Positions 1 to 5,618 of a stretch of 6,337 nucleotides of DNA are shown in pieces. Origin of the DNA: CAZYWA01 sp964650975 [NCBI: uncultured bacterium] (lineage in GTDB: Bacteria > JADJOY01); the NCBI GenBank assembly GCA_964650975.1, contig CAZYWA010000472.1:1-6337 (forward strand), written 5' to 3'. Position numbers and translations under genes: made by a program. How positions within the stretch are numbered: the stretch's first letter is position 1; each line of letters begins with the position of its first letter. The notes under the pieces are model-generated. The model searched no databases. It saw only the letters and a list, made by a program, of their open reading frames with translations, and was not told the origin of the DNA.

Positions 1-49
1 CGATGTTGATCGCCATCCAGATGACCAGCACCACGCCGAAGCCGATCAC
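1..49 (-). other. Partial hydrophobic reading frame at window edge
   Basis: Read on the minus strand, this edge encodes a single hydrophobic stretch (IGFGVVLVIWMAINI) that looks like a transmembrane helix and runs out of the window. An in-frame TGA at 56-58 lies just upstream, and GTG at 47-49 is the only possible start seen. It could be a helix of a small membrane protein (DUF1003-type proteins have similar segments), but there is too little sequence to decide. It may also be a fragment cut off by the neighbouring IS21 remnant. Confidence 0.2.
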
Positions 50-149
50 GAAGCTTCACGATCCGTCCACTCACGCCATCGCGTTGGCGGCGCGCTGCGA
101 CCGGTGACGCTGCGCTGGAACTGGAAGTCGATGTTCTGCACGATGGTGA

Positions 150-254
150 GGTGCTGCCCTGGCCGATTCGATCTGCGACCGGCTGATCCACAACGCCCAG
201 CGCATCGCCTTGAAGGGACCCACCCGCAGGAAGGGAGACGACTCGAACACCTAA
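150..254 (+). pseudogene. istB: IS21-family IstB ATPase, C-terminal remnant
   Basis: The frame from 150 to the TAA at 252-254 reads LADSICDRLIHNAQRIALKG followed by a short basic tail. This matches the conserved C-terminal segment of IstB, the AAA+ ATPase that helps the IstA transposase in IS21-family elements. Only about 34 residues of a protein of roughly 250 remain. An in-frame TGA at 147-149 ends the open frame upstream, and nothing in 55-149 reads convincingly as the preceding part of IstB, so the gene is truncated or internally deleted. IS21-type terminal repeats follow within about 50 bp, as expected just downstream of istB. The residue pattern is diagnostic of the family; exact limits are uncertain. 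Confidence 0.72.
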
Positions 255-297
255 ACCGACCACCTCGCGTCTCTTCGACACGAACCGACACCCGAGT

Positions 298-342
298 GAT
301 CACGCTGCCCGGAACAACCGCTCACGATCACCGGAATGCGCA
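298..342 (+). repeat. IS21-type terminal repeats, right end of element
   Basis: Two imperfect direct repeats lie 22 bp apart: TCACGCTGCCCGGAAC at 300-315 and TCACGATCACCGGAAT at 322-337, identical at 12 of 16 positions. IS21-family elements commonly carry several short repeats of this sort at their ends, downstream of istB. The likely element tip is the CA at 341-342, because recognisable tyrosine-recombinase coding sequence starts directly after it. The repeats are seen; assigning them as the IS end is inference from position and family knowledge. Confidence 0.55.
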
Positions 343-721
343 GCGCGCTTCGCTCTGCTCGGGAAAGGGAACAAGGAACGCATCGTCTTCATTGGGAACG
401 GGGCTGCGCTCGCTCTCCGCTATTGGATCTCGATCCGCGGAATCGAACCAGGGTGAGTCTTCCTGCCGGTGAGGCGCCACGGGAAGATGTGACGAAGCGC
501 ATGAGCACTCAGGCCGTTTTCGAAATCTGCCGAGGCCGTGCCGCGCAGGCACGGGTGCCGGATTTCCTCGCCGTACGATCTTCGCAGGAATTGCGCCAGC
601 GATCTGCTCGATGCTGATGAGGATCTCGCCACGTCCAACGGCACCTGGGTCACAGCTCGCCGGTGATCAGGCGAGGTACGATCGACGTCGGAACGCGGTG
701 CTCACGGGTGAGCGGTCGTGA
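343..721 (+). pseudogene. Tyrosine recombinase (XerC/D-like integrase), decayed catalytic domain
   Basis: Piecing three frames together recovers the C-terminal catalytic domain of a phage-integrase/Xer-type tyrosine recombinase. Frame 1 gives LGKGNKERIVFIG at 358-396, the beta-hairpin carrying the catalytic lysine region, then an in-frame TGA at 454, then FLPVRRHGKM and another TGA at 490. After a shift, 492-567 reads TKRMSTQAVFEICRGRAAQA. Next comes SPYDLRRNCASDLLDA (the H/YxxR box; the usual His is Tyr). Then follow QRHLGHSSPV (LGHxx box) and ARYDRRRNAV with the presumed nucleophilic Tyr, ending at TGA 719-721. At least three frameshifts and two stops make it non-functional as read. The N-terminal core-binding domain is missing: the homology begins right at the end of the IS21 remnant, which suggests interruption by that element. 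Full-length relatives have about 300 residues; about 120 are visible here. Confidence 0.83.
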
Positions 722-934
722 TAGTCGGGCACGCGAGCAGGAACACGACACGGCTCTGTGACCAGCGCGGCGAGCAGGCGATCCTGGAAGGCGGCGGGGC
801 CGATCGCCTTTCCGTGGTAGGAATTGTGACGCTTCCAGGGAAAGCAGCGAAGACCGGCCCGGACGATCGAAGATCGCCACACCCCACCATTCTCAGGCGC
901 GTGCGGCCGGCTGCATCGCGGTAGACGCTTTCTC
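722..934. other. Intergenic stretch with no recognised feature
   Basis: Between the recombinase remnant and the DUF2142 gene I see no convincing gene, repeat or RNA. Both strands contain open stretches; the minus-strand one includes CFPWKRHNSYHGKAIGPAAF, which reads like protein but matches no family I know. The frame of the following gene is open back to a TGA at 827-829, with no better start codon than GTG 935. No clear sigma-70 promoter is visible. Confidence 0.4.
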
Positions 935-2359
935 GTGTTCTCGGTCCAAGCCCTGCGGTTGCGCGCGAGCTGGGTGGTGGCTGAGCCCCACCGCGCGTTC
1001 CTGGTGTTGGCGCTCTTCAGCGGCCTCACGCTGGTGCTCCTCAATCCGCCGCTGCAAGGCCCGGACGAGGTGGCCCACCTGCGGCGGGCGTATCACGTTT
1101 CCGAGGGCCGGGTCCTCGCGCACGTGATGGACCAACGGGTCGGCGACGATTTGCCGAAGTCGTTGCGAAGCCCGCGATTCCTTCCGTTCTACGTGATTCC
1201 TGGACACCTCGACGCACGAGTGGGTGCCGCCGACTACGCAGCCGCATGGTCCGTGCGACTGAATTCCGAAAAGCGGCACTTCGTGGATTTCAACAACACC
1301 GCTCTCTACTCGCCGGTCCCGTACGCTCCTCAGGCGCTGGGGCTGGCGCTCGCGCGTGTGCTCCGCATTCGACCCCTGATGCTCCTCTACCTGAGCAGGC
1401 TCGCGGGCCTCGCCACGTGGGTGGGGCTTGTGTGGGCCGCGATCCTTGTGATCCCGACGGGCAAGTGGTTGTTCTTCTTGCTAGCCCTCGCTCCGACCTC
1501 GATTTCGATGGCTGCGGTACTCAGCGCGGACACCGTGACGAACGGGCTCGCGTTTCTGACGATCGCGGTGCTGGTCCGGCACGCCCTGTCGCGGGCACGA
1601 ATAATCGGCTGGCGAGATGTCGCGTGGATTACCTGCCTCACCGTGCTGCTGGCGCTCACGAAGTTCGTCTACGTGACCCTCGCCCTCCTGTTCCTCGCCA
1701 TGCCGGCGGATCGGGCCGGCTCACCGCGCCGCTACTGGAGCATGGCCGGTGTAGTCATCGGCCTCTCGGCGCTCGCCTGCCTCGCGTGGAGCATGGTCGC
1801 CGGTCGTCTCGTGGTGCCCTACGGCGAGTACAACCCCCGCGTGCGCGATTTCCAGGCGCTGATCCCAGGCACGGACCCGCCTGCTAAGGTTGTGATCGCC
1901 CTCCATCATCCGGTCGTCGTGCTGGGACGCCTCCTGGCGTCGATCGTGCGCGACCGACTCTGGGCGCGCTTCGCGTCGTGGATCGACTGGGACGTGGTCC
2001 TGCCGGCCTGGTTTGCTTGGGTTTGGCTCTTCCTCTGTGTCGTCGTTGCACGGATCGACGGTAACGCAGACGAGCCACTCGGCACCAGGCTCCGCTTCCT
2101 ACTGCTAGGCCTCGCCTCGGCCACCGTATTTCTCTTCTACCTGATCCATTACTTCACGTGGACCCCGCTCGGTGCCCCTTATGTCGAGGGTATTTCGGGG
2201 CGATACCTCACTCCAGTCGCGCCGGCATTGTTGCTTCCGCTCTCGGCAGACCGACAACTCGCGCTCAAGGGACGAATCGGGCAGATACTAGTGCCGCTCG
2301 TCGCCGCTTCGCACCTCATCACTCTGTGGGCGCTCATTCGTCGCTATTTCATTCCGTGA
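935..2359 (+). CDS. DUF2142 family polytopic membrane protein
   Basis: A 474-residue integral membrane protein of the DUF2142 family, a group with GT-C glycosyltransferase-like architecture, often thought to act on surface polysaccharides or lipid-linked sugars; its reaction is not established. A first membrane helix (about residues 21-38) is followed by the family signature GPDEVAHLRRAYHVSEG (42-58), whose acidic pair resembles the first-loop motif of GT-C enzymes. Then come NNTALYSPVPYAPQALG (120-136), a string of helices from about 147 to 290 including LAPTSISMAAVLSADTVTNG (185-204), and a C-terminal GRYLTPVAPALLLPL (422-436) before a last helix (about 448-468). Length is normal and the frame is uninterrupted. 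The start is GTG 935; no good Shine-Dalgarno is seen, and GTG 974 (residue 14) is an alternative. It lacks glycan-biosynthesis neighbours here. A GC hairpin begins 6 bp after the stop. Confidence 0.88.
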   Translation: MFSVQALRLRASWVVAEPHRAFLVLALFSGLTLVLLNPPLQGPDEVAHLRRAYHVSEGRVLAHVMDQRVGDDLPKSLRSPRFLPFYVIPGHLDARVGAADYAAAWSVRLNSEKRHFVDFNNTALYSPVPYAPQALGLALARVLRIRPLMLLYLSRLAGLATWVGLVWAAILVIPTGKWLFFLLALAPTSISMAAVLSADTVTNGLAFLTIAVLVRHALSRARIIGWRDVAWITCLTVLLALTKFVYVTLALLFLAMPADRAGSPRRYWSMAGVVIGLSALACLAWSMVAGRLVVPYGEYNPRVRDFQALIPGTDPPAKVVIALHHPVVVLGRLLASIVRDRLWARFASWIDWDVVLPAWFAWVWLFLCVVVARIDGNADEPLGTRLRFLLLGLASATVFLFYLIHYFTWTPLGAPYVEGISGRYLTPVAPALLLPLSADRQLALKGRIGQILVPLVAASHLITLWALIRRYFIP

Positions 2360-2364
2360 GGCAA

Positions 2365-2393
2365 GCCGAGCCGACCCTACCGCTCGGCTCGGC
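2365..2393 (+). terminator. GC-rich hairpin after DUF2142 gene, terminator-like
   Basis: A perfect 10-bp inverted repeat (GCCGAGCCGA, 9-nt loop, TCGGCTCGGC) starts 6 bp after the stop codon of the DUF2142 gene. The stem is strong, but no run of Ts follows (next bases ACCGGTAAACC), so it is not a classical intrinsic terminator. It could slow or end transcription, or protect the 3' end of the mRNA. The same structure would form on the other strand. Confidence 0.55.
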
Positions 2394-2406
2394 ACCGGTA
2401 AACCTC

Positions 2407-2523
2407 ATGAAACACGTCCTCGTGTTGTTGTTGCTCTCTGCTCACCTATTGGCGCCGCGCGGGGGCGAGATCCACTTTCGGTATGCGGGTGGCGATCTCG
2501 AAGCACAGGATTCTGGTGAATAG
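2407..2523 (+). CDS. Possible small protein with hydrophobic N-terminus
   Basis: A 38-codon frame begins MKHVLVLLLLSAHLLAPRGG and ends at TAG 2521-2523. The N-terminus has the form of a secretion signal or single membrane helix (Lys-His followed by a leucine-rich run), and the remaining 18 residues are hydrophilic. No convincing ribosome binding site precedes the ATG (sequence GGTAAACCTC). It sits between the hairpin and the DUF2127 gene on the same strand. It may be a real micropeptide, a truncated exported-protein gene or chance. I recognise no family. Confidence 0.28.
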   Translation: MKHVLVLLLLSAHLLAPRGGEIHFRYAGGDLEAQDSGE

Positions 2524-2547
2524 CGTCGGTCGGAATCCGGCGCGCGA

Positions 2548-3198
2548 TTGAACCCTGACGACTTTGGGGCAGCCGTGGTCTCGGTTTCCGCGCTTGGTGC
2601 AGGACTCCTGATAGAAGGCTACGCCGCGAGCGTGGACGCGAGCGTGAGCTCGATGGCGAAATCCGTGCGAATGCCCAGCCGAACCCGCGCGCTGACGCTG
2701 ATCATCGGCTACAAGCTCATCAAGGCAGCACTCATGCTTGGGCTCGCGATCTTTCTGACCGCAGCGCCAGCCCGCGCCTATCGGGACGTGCAGAGGTTCG
2801 GTGTCGAGTTGGCTGTGGCAGGGGCGACGTTACACCCGGTCGGAAAATGGATCGACGAGCATCTGACCACCCTCATCGTGACACGCGGCACCCTCCTGGT
2901 CTGGCTGGACGCGATCTCGTCGGGCGCGGAGGACGCGCGGCCGCTCACGGGAAGCTCATGGGGCGAATGGATCGTCGCGGGTGGGCTGGGTGTGCTGCTG
3001 CCGGTCGAGATCCTTTCGCTGAGGCGGGGTCCGAGCATCGCCGAGATTCGGGTGCTAGTTGTGAACGCTGCCGTGGTGGCCTATCTCCTGAAGGACCTCC
3101 GCGCACGACCCCCATGCGAATGGCCGGCGCCGGGTAAGCGTCTGCACCAAGCCTGCCTCAGGTTGCCGGACAACTCCTCTGGCGTAGGGCGCCGATAG
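2548..3198 (+). CDS. DUF2127 family small membrane protein
   Basis: A 216-residue membrane protein. The core shows the DUF2127 pattern: a first helix beginning IIGYKLIKAALMLGLAIFL (about 52-70), the conserved LHPVGKWIDEHL loop (95-106), a second helix (about 107-122), SSWGEWIVAGGLGVLLPVEI (136-155) with the typical Trp-x-Glu-Trp then Leu-Pro-x-Glu arrangement, and SIAEIRVLVVNAAVVAYLLK (163-182). DUF2127 has no assigned function; its members are inner-membrane proteins. The first ~45 residues and the last ~30 (rich in Pro, Cys and Arg) fall outside the family core. The start is uncertain: TTG 2548 gives the longest product, GTG 2575 is also possible, and neither has a good Shine-Dalgarno. It follows the DUF2142 gene on the same strand after 188 bp, but the hairpin between argues against tight co-transcription. 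Confidence 0.75.
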   Translation: MNPDDFGAAVVSVSALGAGLLIEGYAASVDASVSSMAKSVRMPSRTRALTLIIGYKLIKAALMLGLAIFLTAAPARAYRDVQRFGVELAVAGATLHPVGKWIDEHLTTLIVTRGTLLVWLDAISSGAEDARPLTGSSWGEWIVAGGLGVLLPVEILSLRRGPSIAEIRVLVVNAAVVAYLLKDLRARPPCEWPAPGKRLHQACLRLPDNSSGVGRR

Positions 3199-3254
3199 CT
3201 GACCCGGAACCTGCTCCAGACCCTTGACGGTCGCTATCACCGACGTGCCATAGA

Positions 3255-3490
3255 TCCTATGAGATGGCGGTGCTCGCGAACCGGCGATTGGAGGACCTCT
3301 CGGGAAGCTCTGTGGCGTCGCCCGCGAGTAAGCCAGTGCTGGCGAGGGCGCGGCGGTAGGCGCGCTCGGTGTTGGGGGCTCATGGCGAGCAGCCGGGCGA
3401 TCTCGCGACGCCGGGTGCCCATGCGGTGCAGCCGCAGCTCTACAGCAGGTGTCGATTCGATCTGCGCTCGCGAAGCTCCTCTCGGTCCAT
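3255..3490 (-). pseudogene. istA: IS21-family IstA transposase, N-terminal fragment
   Basis: The minus strand from ATG 3488-3490 reads MDREELRERRSNRHLL. After a frameshift it continues VELRLHRMGTRRREIARLLA, the helix-turn-helix DNA-binding start of IS21 IstA-type transposases. A second shift at the C-run of ATGAGCCCCCAA restores MSPNTERAYRRALASTGLLA, and a third near GAGAG restores EVLQSPVREHR. That gives about 80 residues of a protein that is normally 400-500; the DDE catalytic domain is absent and the fragment ends near 3255. With three frameshifts and a large 3' deletion it cannot be active. Its orientation and position cannot belong to the same copy as the istB at 6076-6337: in an intact minus-strand element istB would lie to its left. 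Confidence 0.7.
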
Positions 3491-3773
3491 GGCTGGACGC
3501 GGCGTGGCCCGCGCCCAGCGCGCGGAGCGGTTCGAGGACGGCCTCGCCTGCGGCGACTGGTGAGCCATAGCGAAAGGACACCATTGTCGCCAAAGCGAGC
3601 GATCTCTCTAGATTGAGTAGATGCGACTACGATTCGGTCTTTGGGCCGGTGCGGACGGCGTGGGCTTGCTTCCTGAGATCAGCCATTTCACATCCCCTCG
3701 GGCGCGTGGGTGGATTGGATGGCCCGGTTCTGCAACCGTAAAGTTTGGATAGCGGGAACCAAGGCCGGCCCTG
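3491..3773. other. Intergenic stretch between istA fragment and receiver gene
   Basis: No gene is supported here. A very short minus-strand frame (MADLRKQAHAVRTGPKTES) lies near 3630-3690 but has nothing to support it. The segment lies upstream of the istA fragment and downstream of the receiver-gene stop, so it should contain the IS21 left end if one survives; I could not find repeats like those at 300-337. Confidence 0.35.
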
Positions 3774-4166
3774 TCAGCGACGCATCGCTGTGGCATGCCG
3801 TTTCGCGAGACCGCGAATCGCCTGTCGCAACTCGTCCGGGGTGCACGGCTTCGGCAGCGTCCGGTTGACCGGTGGCATCGCTTGCCGACCTGTGCCGTCT
3901 ACGACCAAGAGAACCAGGAAGGTGCGCGGAGCGAGGGCTCTCACGGCGGTCACGACCGCCGCACCATTGACCCCGCCCATGACGAGGTCGGTGACCACCA
4001 CGTGGAAGGGATCACCTCGCGCGAGTGAGCCCTTGAACATCGCCAGGCCGTGCTCACCGGACGACGCGCTCGCCGCGGCATGTCCGTCGATCGCGAGCGC
4101 GCGGGTCAGCTCCCTGCAGAGCGCGGGGTCGTCGTCGATGACGAGGACGCGGAGGGGGCCGGGCAT
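3774..4166 (-). CDS. Single-domain response regulator (receiver domain only)
   Basis: A 130-residue receiver (REC) protein without an output domain, of the kind that accepts a phosphate from a histidine kinase and signals by protein contact. Visible features: the acidic cluster IDDDP (D11, D12), the phosphoacceptor Asp60 in HVVVTDLVMGGVNG, and the conserved Lys106 in LPKPCTP followed by the terminal helix DELRQAIRGLAKR. The switch Ser/Thr expected after beta-4 appears to be Val (LVLLVVDG, about V89), and the segment from there to Lys106 is shorter than in CheY-like proteins. The start is ATG 4164-4166; a purine-rich GGGAGGT (plus-strand 4185-4191) lies 18 nt upstream, too far for an ideal ribosome binding site, but no nearer in-frame start exists. 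No partner kinase is in the window; the gene is flanked by transposase remnants on both sides and may be the surviving end of a larger two-component locus. Confidence 0.85.
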   Translation of the reverse strand: MPGPLRVLVIDDDPALCRELTRALAIDGHAAASASSGEHGLAMFKGSLARGDPFHVVVTDLVMGGVNGAAVVTAVRALAPRTFLVLLVVDGTGRQAMPPVNRTLPKPCTPDELRQAIRGLAKRHATAMRR

Positions 4167-4289
4167 GTGCTGGTCGCGGGTGGGACCTCCCGGGTAGACG
4201 CTGGCGGTCGGCGAGATGATCGAACCGGCCCCCCGATCACACTTGCGCGGTATTCGGGCACGCTGTCCCTACCGAAAACCTGTCCGCGC
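4167..4289. other. Spacer between transposase remnant and receiver gene
   Basis: This short segment lies downstream of the transposase stop and upstream of the receiver gene, so it should hold the receiver gene's promoter and any IS end. TGTCC occurs twice (in CTGTCCCTACCGAAAACC and CTGTCCGCGC, about 4263-4289), a possible degenerate IS terminus, but I could not pair it convincingly with the other end of the element near 5077-5100. No clear -35/-10 pair is seen on the minus strand. Confidence 0.3.
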
Positions 4290-5077
4290 TCATGCGGCGA
4301 GCCTGGTGTAGCGATGATGCAGTCCGCCGAGTTCGGGAAGGCCCACGATCTTCCCCGAGCGCTCGACAGCGCGGTGTTCCGGCGGGTCCTTCCCCAGTGC
4401 GAGGTAGTTCCGTGGCCGGTGGTAGTAGTCGAGATAGGAGCGCAGCAGGCGCTCGAGGTGAGGCTCCTCGAGCACGACGGACGTGATTGAGCAGGCCTGG
4501 ATGGATGGACCCGATGAGGCGTTCGACGCACGGATTTTGCCAGGGCGAGCGTGGCGCCGTTGGATGGTGATCGATGCCCATCCGGTCCACTCGGGACCGG
4601 AACGCGGACGAGTAGATCGAGTCGCGGTCGCGGAGGAGGAAGCGCGGCGCGGTATACCAGGGAAACGCCTCGACGATGGCTCACCCAGGCGTTCGAGGGG
4701 GCGGCGGTCACGCGCAGATGGACTATGCGGAGTCGCTCGTGGGCCAAGACCAAGAAGACGTAGAGCGTGGCGAAGCGGGCGCTGGGGACGGTGAAGAAGT
4801 CGATCGAGACGAGTTCCCGCGCATGGTTGCGGAGGAAGGTGCGCCAGGTTTGCGAGCGACGCGGGTCGCCCCGGCGCACCATGTACTCGGCGACGGTCGA
4901 TTCGGAGATCGAAACCCGAGCTTCAGGATCTCGCCGTGGATGTGCGGCGCGCCCCAGAGTGGGTTCTCGAGGCTCATCGGGCGGACGAGGGGACGGATTC
5001 CAGGGGAGACCGAGGGTCGACCGGGCGGGCGGCGGGACTTCCGGCTCCAGTTAGGCGTGAAGCCGGTCGTGTTCTAA
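4290..5077 (-). pseudogene. DDE/rve integrase-type IS transposase, frameshifted
   Basis: The minus strand encodes an insertion-sequence transposase with an integrase (rve) catalytic core, broken into four frames. Frame 1: TGFTPNWSRKSRRPPGRP, then MSLENPLWGAPHIHGEILKL, with a shift near 4910. Frame 2: SESTVAEYMVRRGDP, SQTWRTFLRNHARELVSIDF (first catalytic Asp), then YVFLVLAHERLRIVHLRVTA, with a shift plus an in-frame stop near 4680-4690. Frame 3: VEAFPWYTAPRFLLRDRDSI (second Asp) and TAPRSPWQNPCVERLIGSIH (catalytic Glu), with a shift near 4475. Frame 4: LERLLRSYLDYYHRPRNYLA to GGLHHRYTRLAA and stop at 4290-4292. All three acidic motifs survive. The N-terminal ~60-70 residues usual in this family are missing, so the element is probably truncated on the right. 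It is similar to the integrase-core transposases common in deltaproteobacteria and acidobacteria; I do not assign a specific IS name. Confidence 0.85.
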
Positions 5078-5142
5078 TTTCGGGGCGGGGTGTCCTAGTT
5101 TGATTCTGGGCCCCACTCGCGCAGCCCGGCCCCCTACCCCGC

Positions 5143-5161
5143 TGTAAGGTCCTACCTTACA
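5143..5161. promoter_or_regulatory. Perfect 8-3-8 palindrome, candidate operator
   Basis: TGTAAGGT-CCT-ACCTTACA is a perfect inverted repeat with 8-bp arms and a 3-bp centre. It lies 33 bp upstream of the first codon of the small zinc-ribbon-like gene. A short spacer with an AT-richer composition than its surroundings is typical of a dimeric repressor or activator site. The stem is too short and the loop too small for a good terminator. No regulator gene that would bind it is in the window. Confidence 0.5.
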
Positions 5162-5194
5162 CACGCGCGGGGTGCTATTCCATGGCCGGCCCCC

Positions 5195-5404
5195 ATGCCC
5201 TTCGCCTCCGGTAGCCACGCGCCTTCCTCCGCAGTCTTCGAGGCGACGTGCCCCGCGTGCACCCTCGTAGCAAGCGCCCCCTTCGTTGCGGGGGCCACCC
5301 TTCCGCCGTGCAGTCGTTGTGGCGCCTCGCTCGCGTGGCAGCAGGTAGCCGACCTCCCGCGTCCGCCGAGAGGGCCAATCGGCGGCACGGGCACCGAGAT
5401 CTGA
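5195..5404 (+). CDS. Small zinc-ribbon-like protein (two CXXC pairs)
   Basis: A 69-residue protein with two cysteine pairs, CPAC (residues 19-22) and CSRC (39-42), 16 residues apart within FEATCPACTLVASAPF and LPPCSRCGASLAWQQV. The spacing and the turn residues after each pair fit a single zinc ribbon or knuckle binding one zinc ion. There is no signal peptide or membrane segment, and the C-terminal third is Pro/Gly-rich and probably disordered. I cannot name a family; proteins like this occur in phages and other accessory DNA as DNA-, RNA- or protein-binding adaptors. Start ATG 5195 has no strong Shine-Dalgarno, and the start could be slightly different. Its TGA (5402-5404) is 3 bp before the ATG of the next gene, so the two are probably translated from one message under the palindrome at 5143-5161. 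Confidence 0.6.
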   Translation: MPFASGSHAPSSAVFEATCPACTLVASAPFVAGATLPPCSRCGASLAWQQVADLPRPPRGPIGGTGTEI

Positions 5405-5407
5405 CTC

Positions 5408-5612
5408 ATGCCGGACCTCTTCGCGGACATTACCCGCGAGCTTCACAAGACTTACCCGGGTGCCGTCTACGTGGGCGTCACGAAGATGCGCCACCGCCTC
5501 CCTCTTCGGCATCGTCCTGGAGTTCAAGACGCCGGACGGGGCGCGCATCTACGGCTGGCGGGAGAACACGTCCGACGCGATCGTGGTCTCGGACGCGCTC
5601 CCGCCGACGTAG
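5408..5612 (+). pseudogene. Small unknown protein, one-base frameshift
   Basis: From ATG 5408 the frame reads MPDLFADITRELHKTYPGAV then YVGVTKMR; one extra base near 5491-5493 (in GCGCCACCGCC) shifts it. The next frame resumes TASLFGIVLEFKTPDGARIY, GWRENTSDAIVVSDALPPT and stops at TAG 5610-5612. Read through, this is a compact 67-residue soluble protein of mixed alpha/beta appearance (an N-terminal helix, then strand-like segments around a PDG turn and GWRENTS). I recognise no family and assign no function. It begins 3 bp after the zinc-ribbon gene. If the extra base is a sequencing error, the gene is intact; otherwise the product is truncated and replaced by an unrelated tail. Confidence 0.6.
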
Positions 5613-5618
5613 CCGGCA

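Noticed and set aside
650-900. Possible minus-strand gene containing CFPWKRHNSYHGKAIGPAAF
   Set aside because: No recognisable family, no start signal, and its frame overlaps recombinase remnant and DUF2142 sequence; kept only as unexplained sequence.
1246-1887. 213-codon plus-strand frame inside the DUF2142 gene
   Set aside because: Pro/Arg/Gly-rich alternate-frame translation; the DUF2142 frame carries family motifs over its whole length.
4106-4882. 258-codon minus-strand open frame as a single protein
   Set aside because: Only its first third (to about VTAAP) matches the transposase; the rest is out-of-frame transposase and receiver sequence.
4263-5100. Terminal inverted repeats of the DDE transposase element
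   Set aside because: Short similarity (CCGAAA-type) between 4270 and 5085 is too weak to call, and the right end seems truncated.
5051-5548. Long minus-strand open frame (165 codons) opposite the small zinc-ribbon genes
   Set aside because: Low-complexity Arg/Gly-rich translation typical of an antisense shadow in GC-rich DNA; the plus strand shows CXXC motifs and coherent gene spacing.
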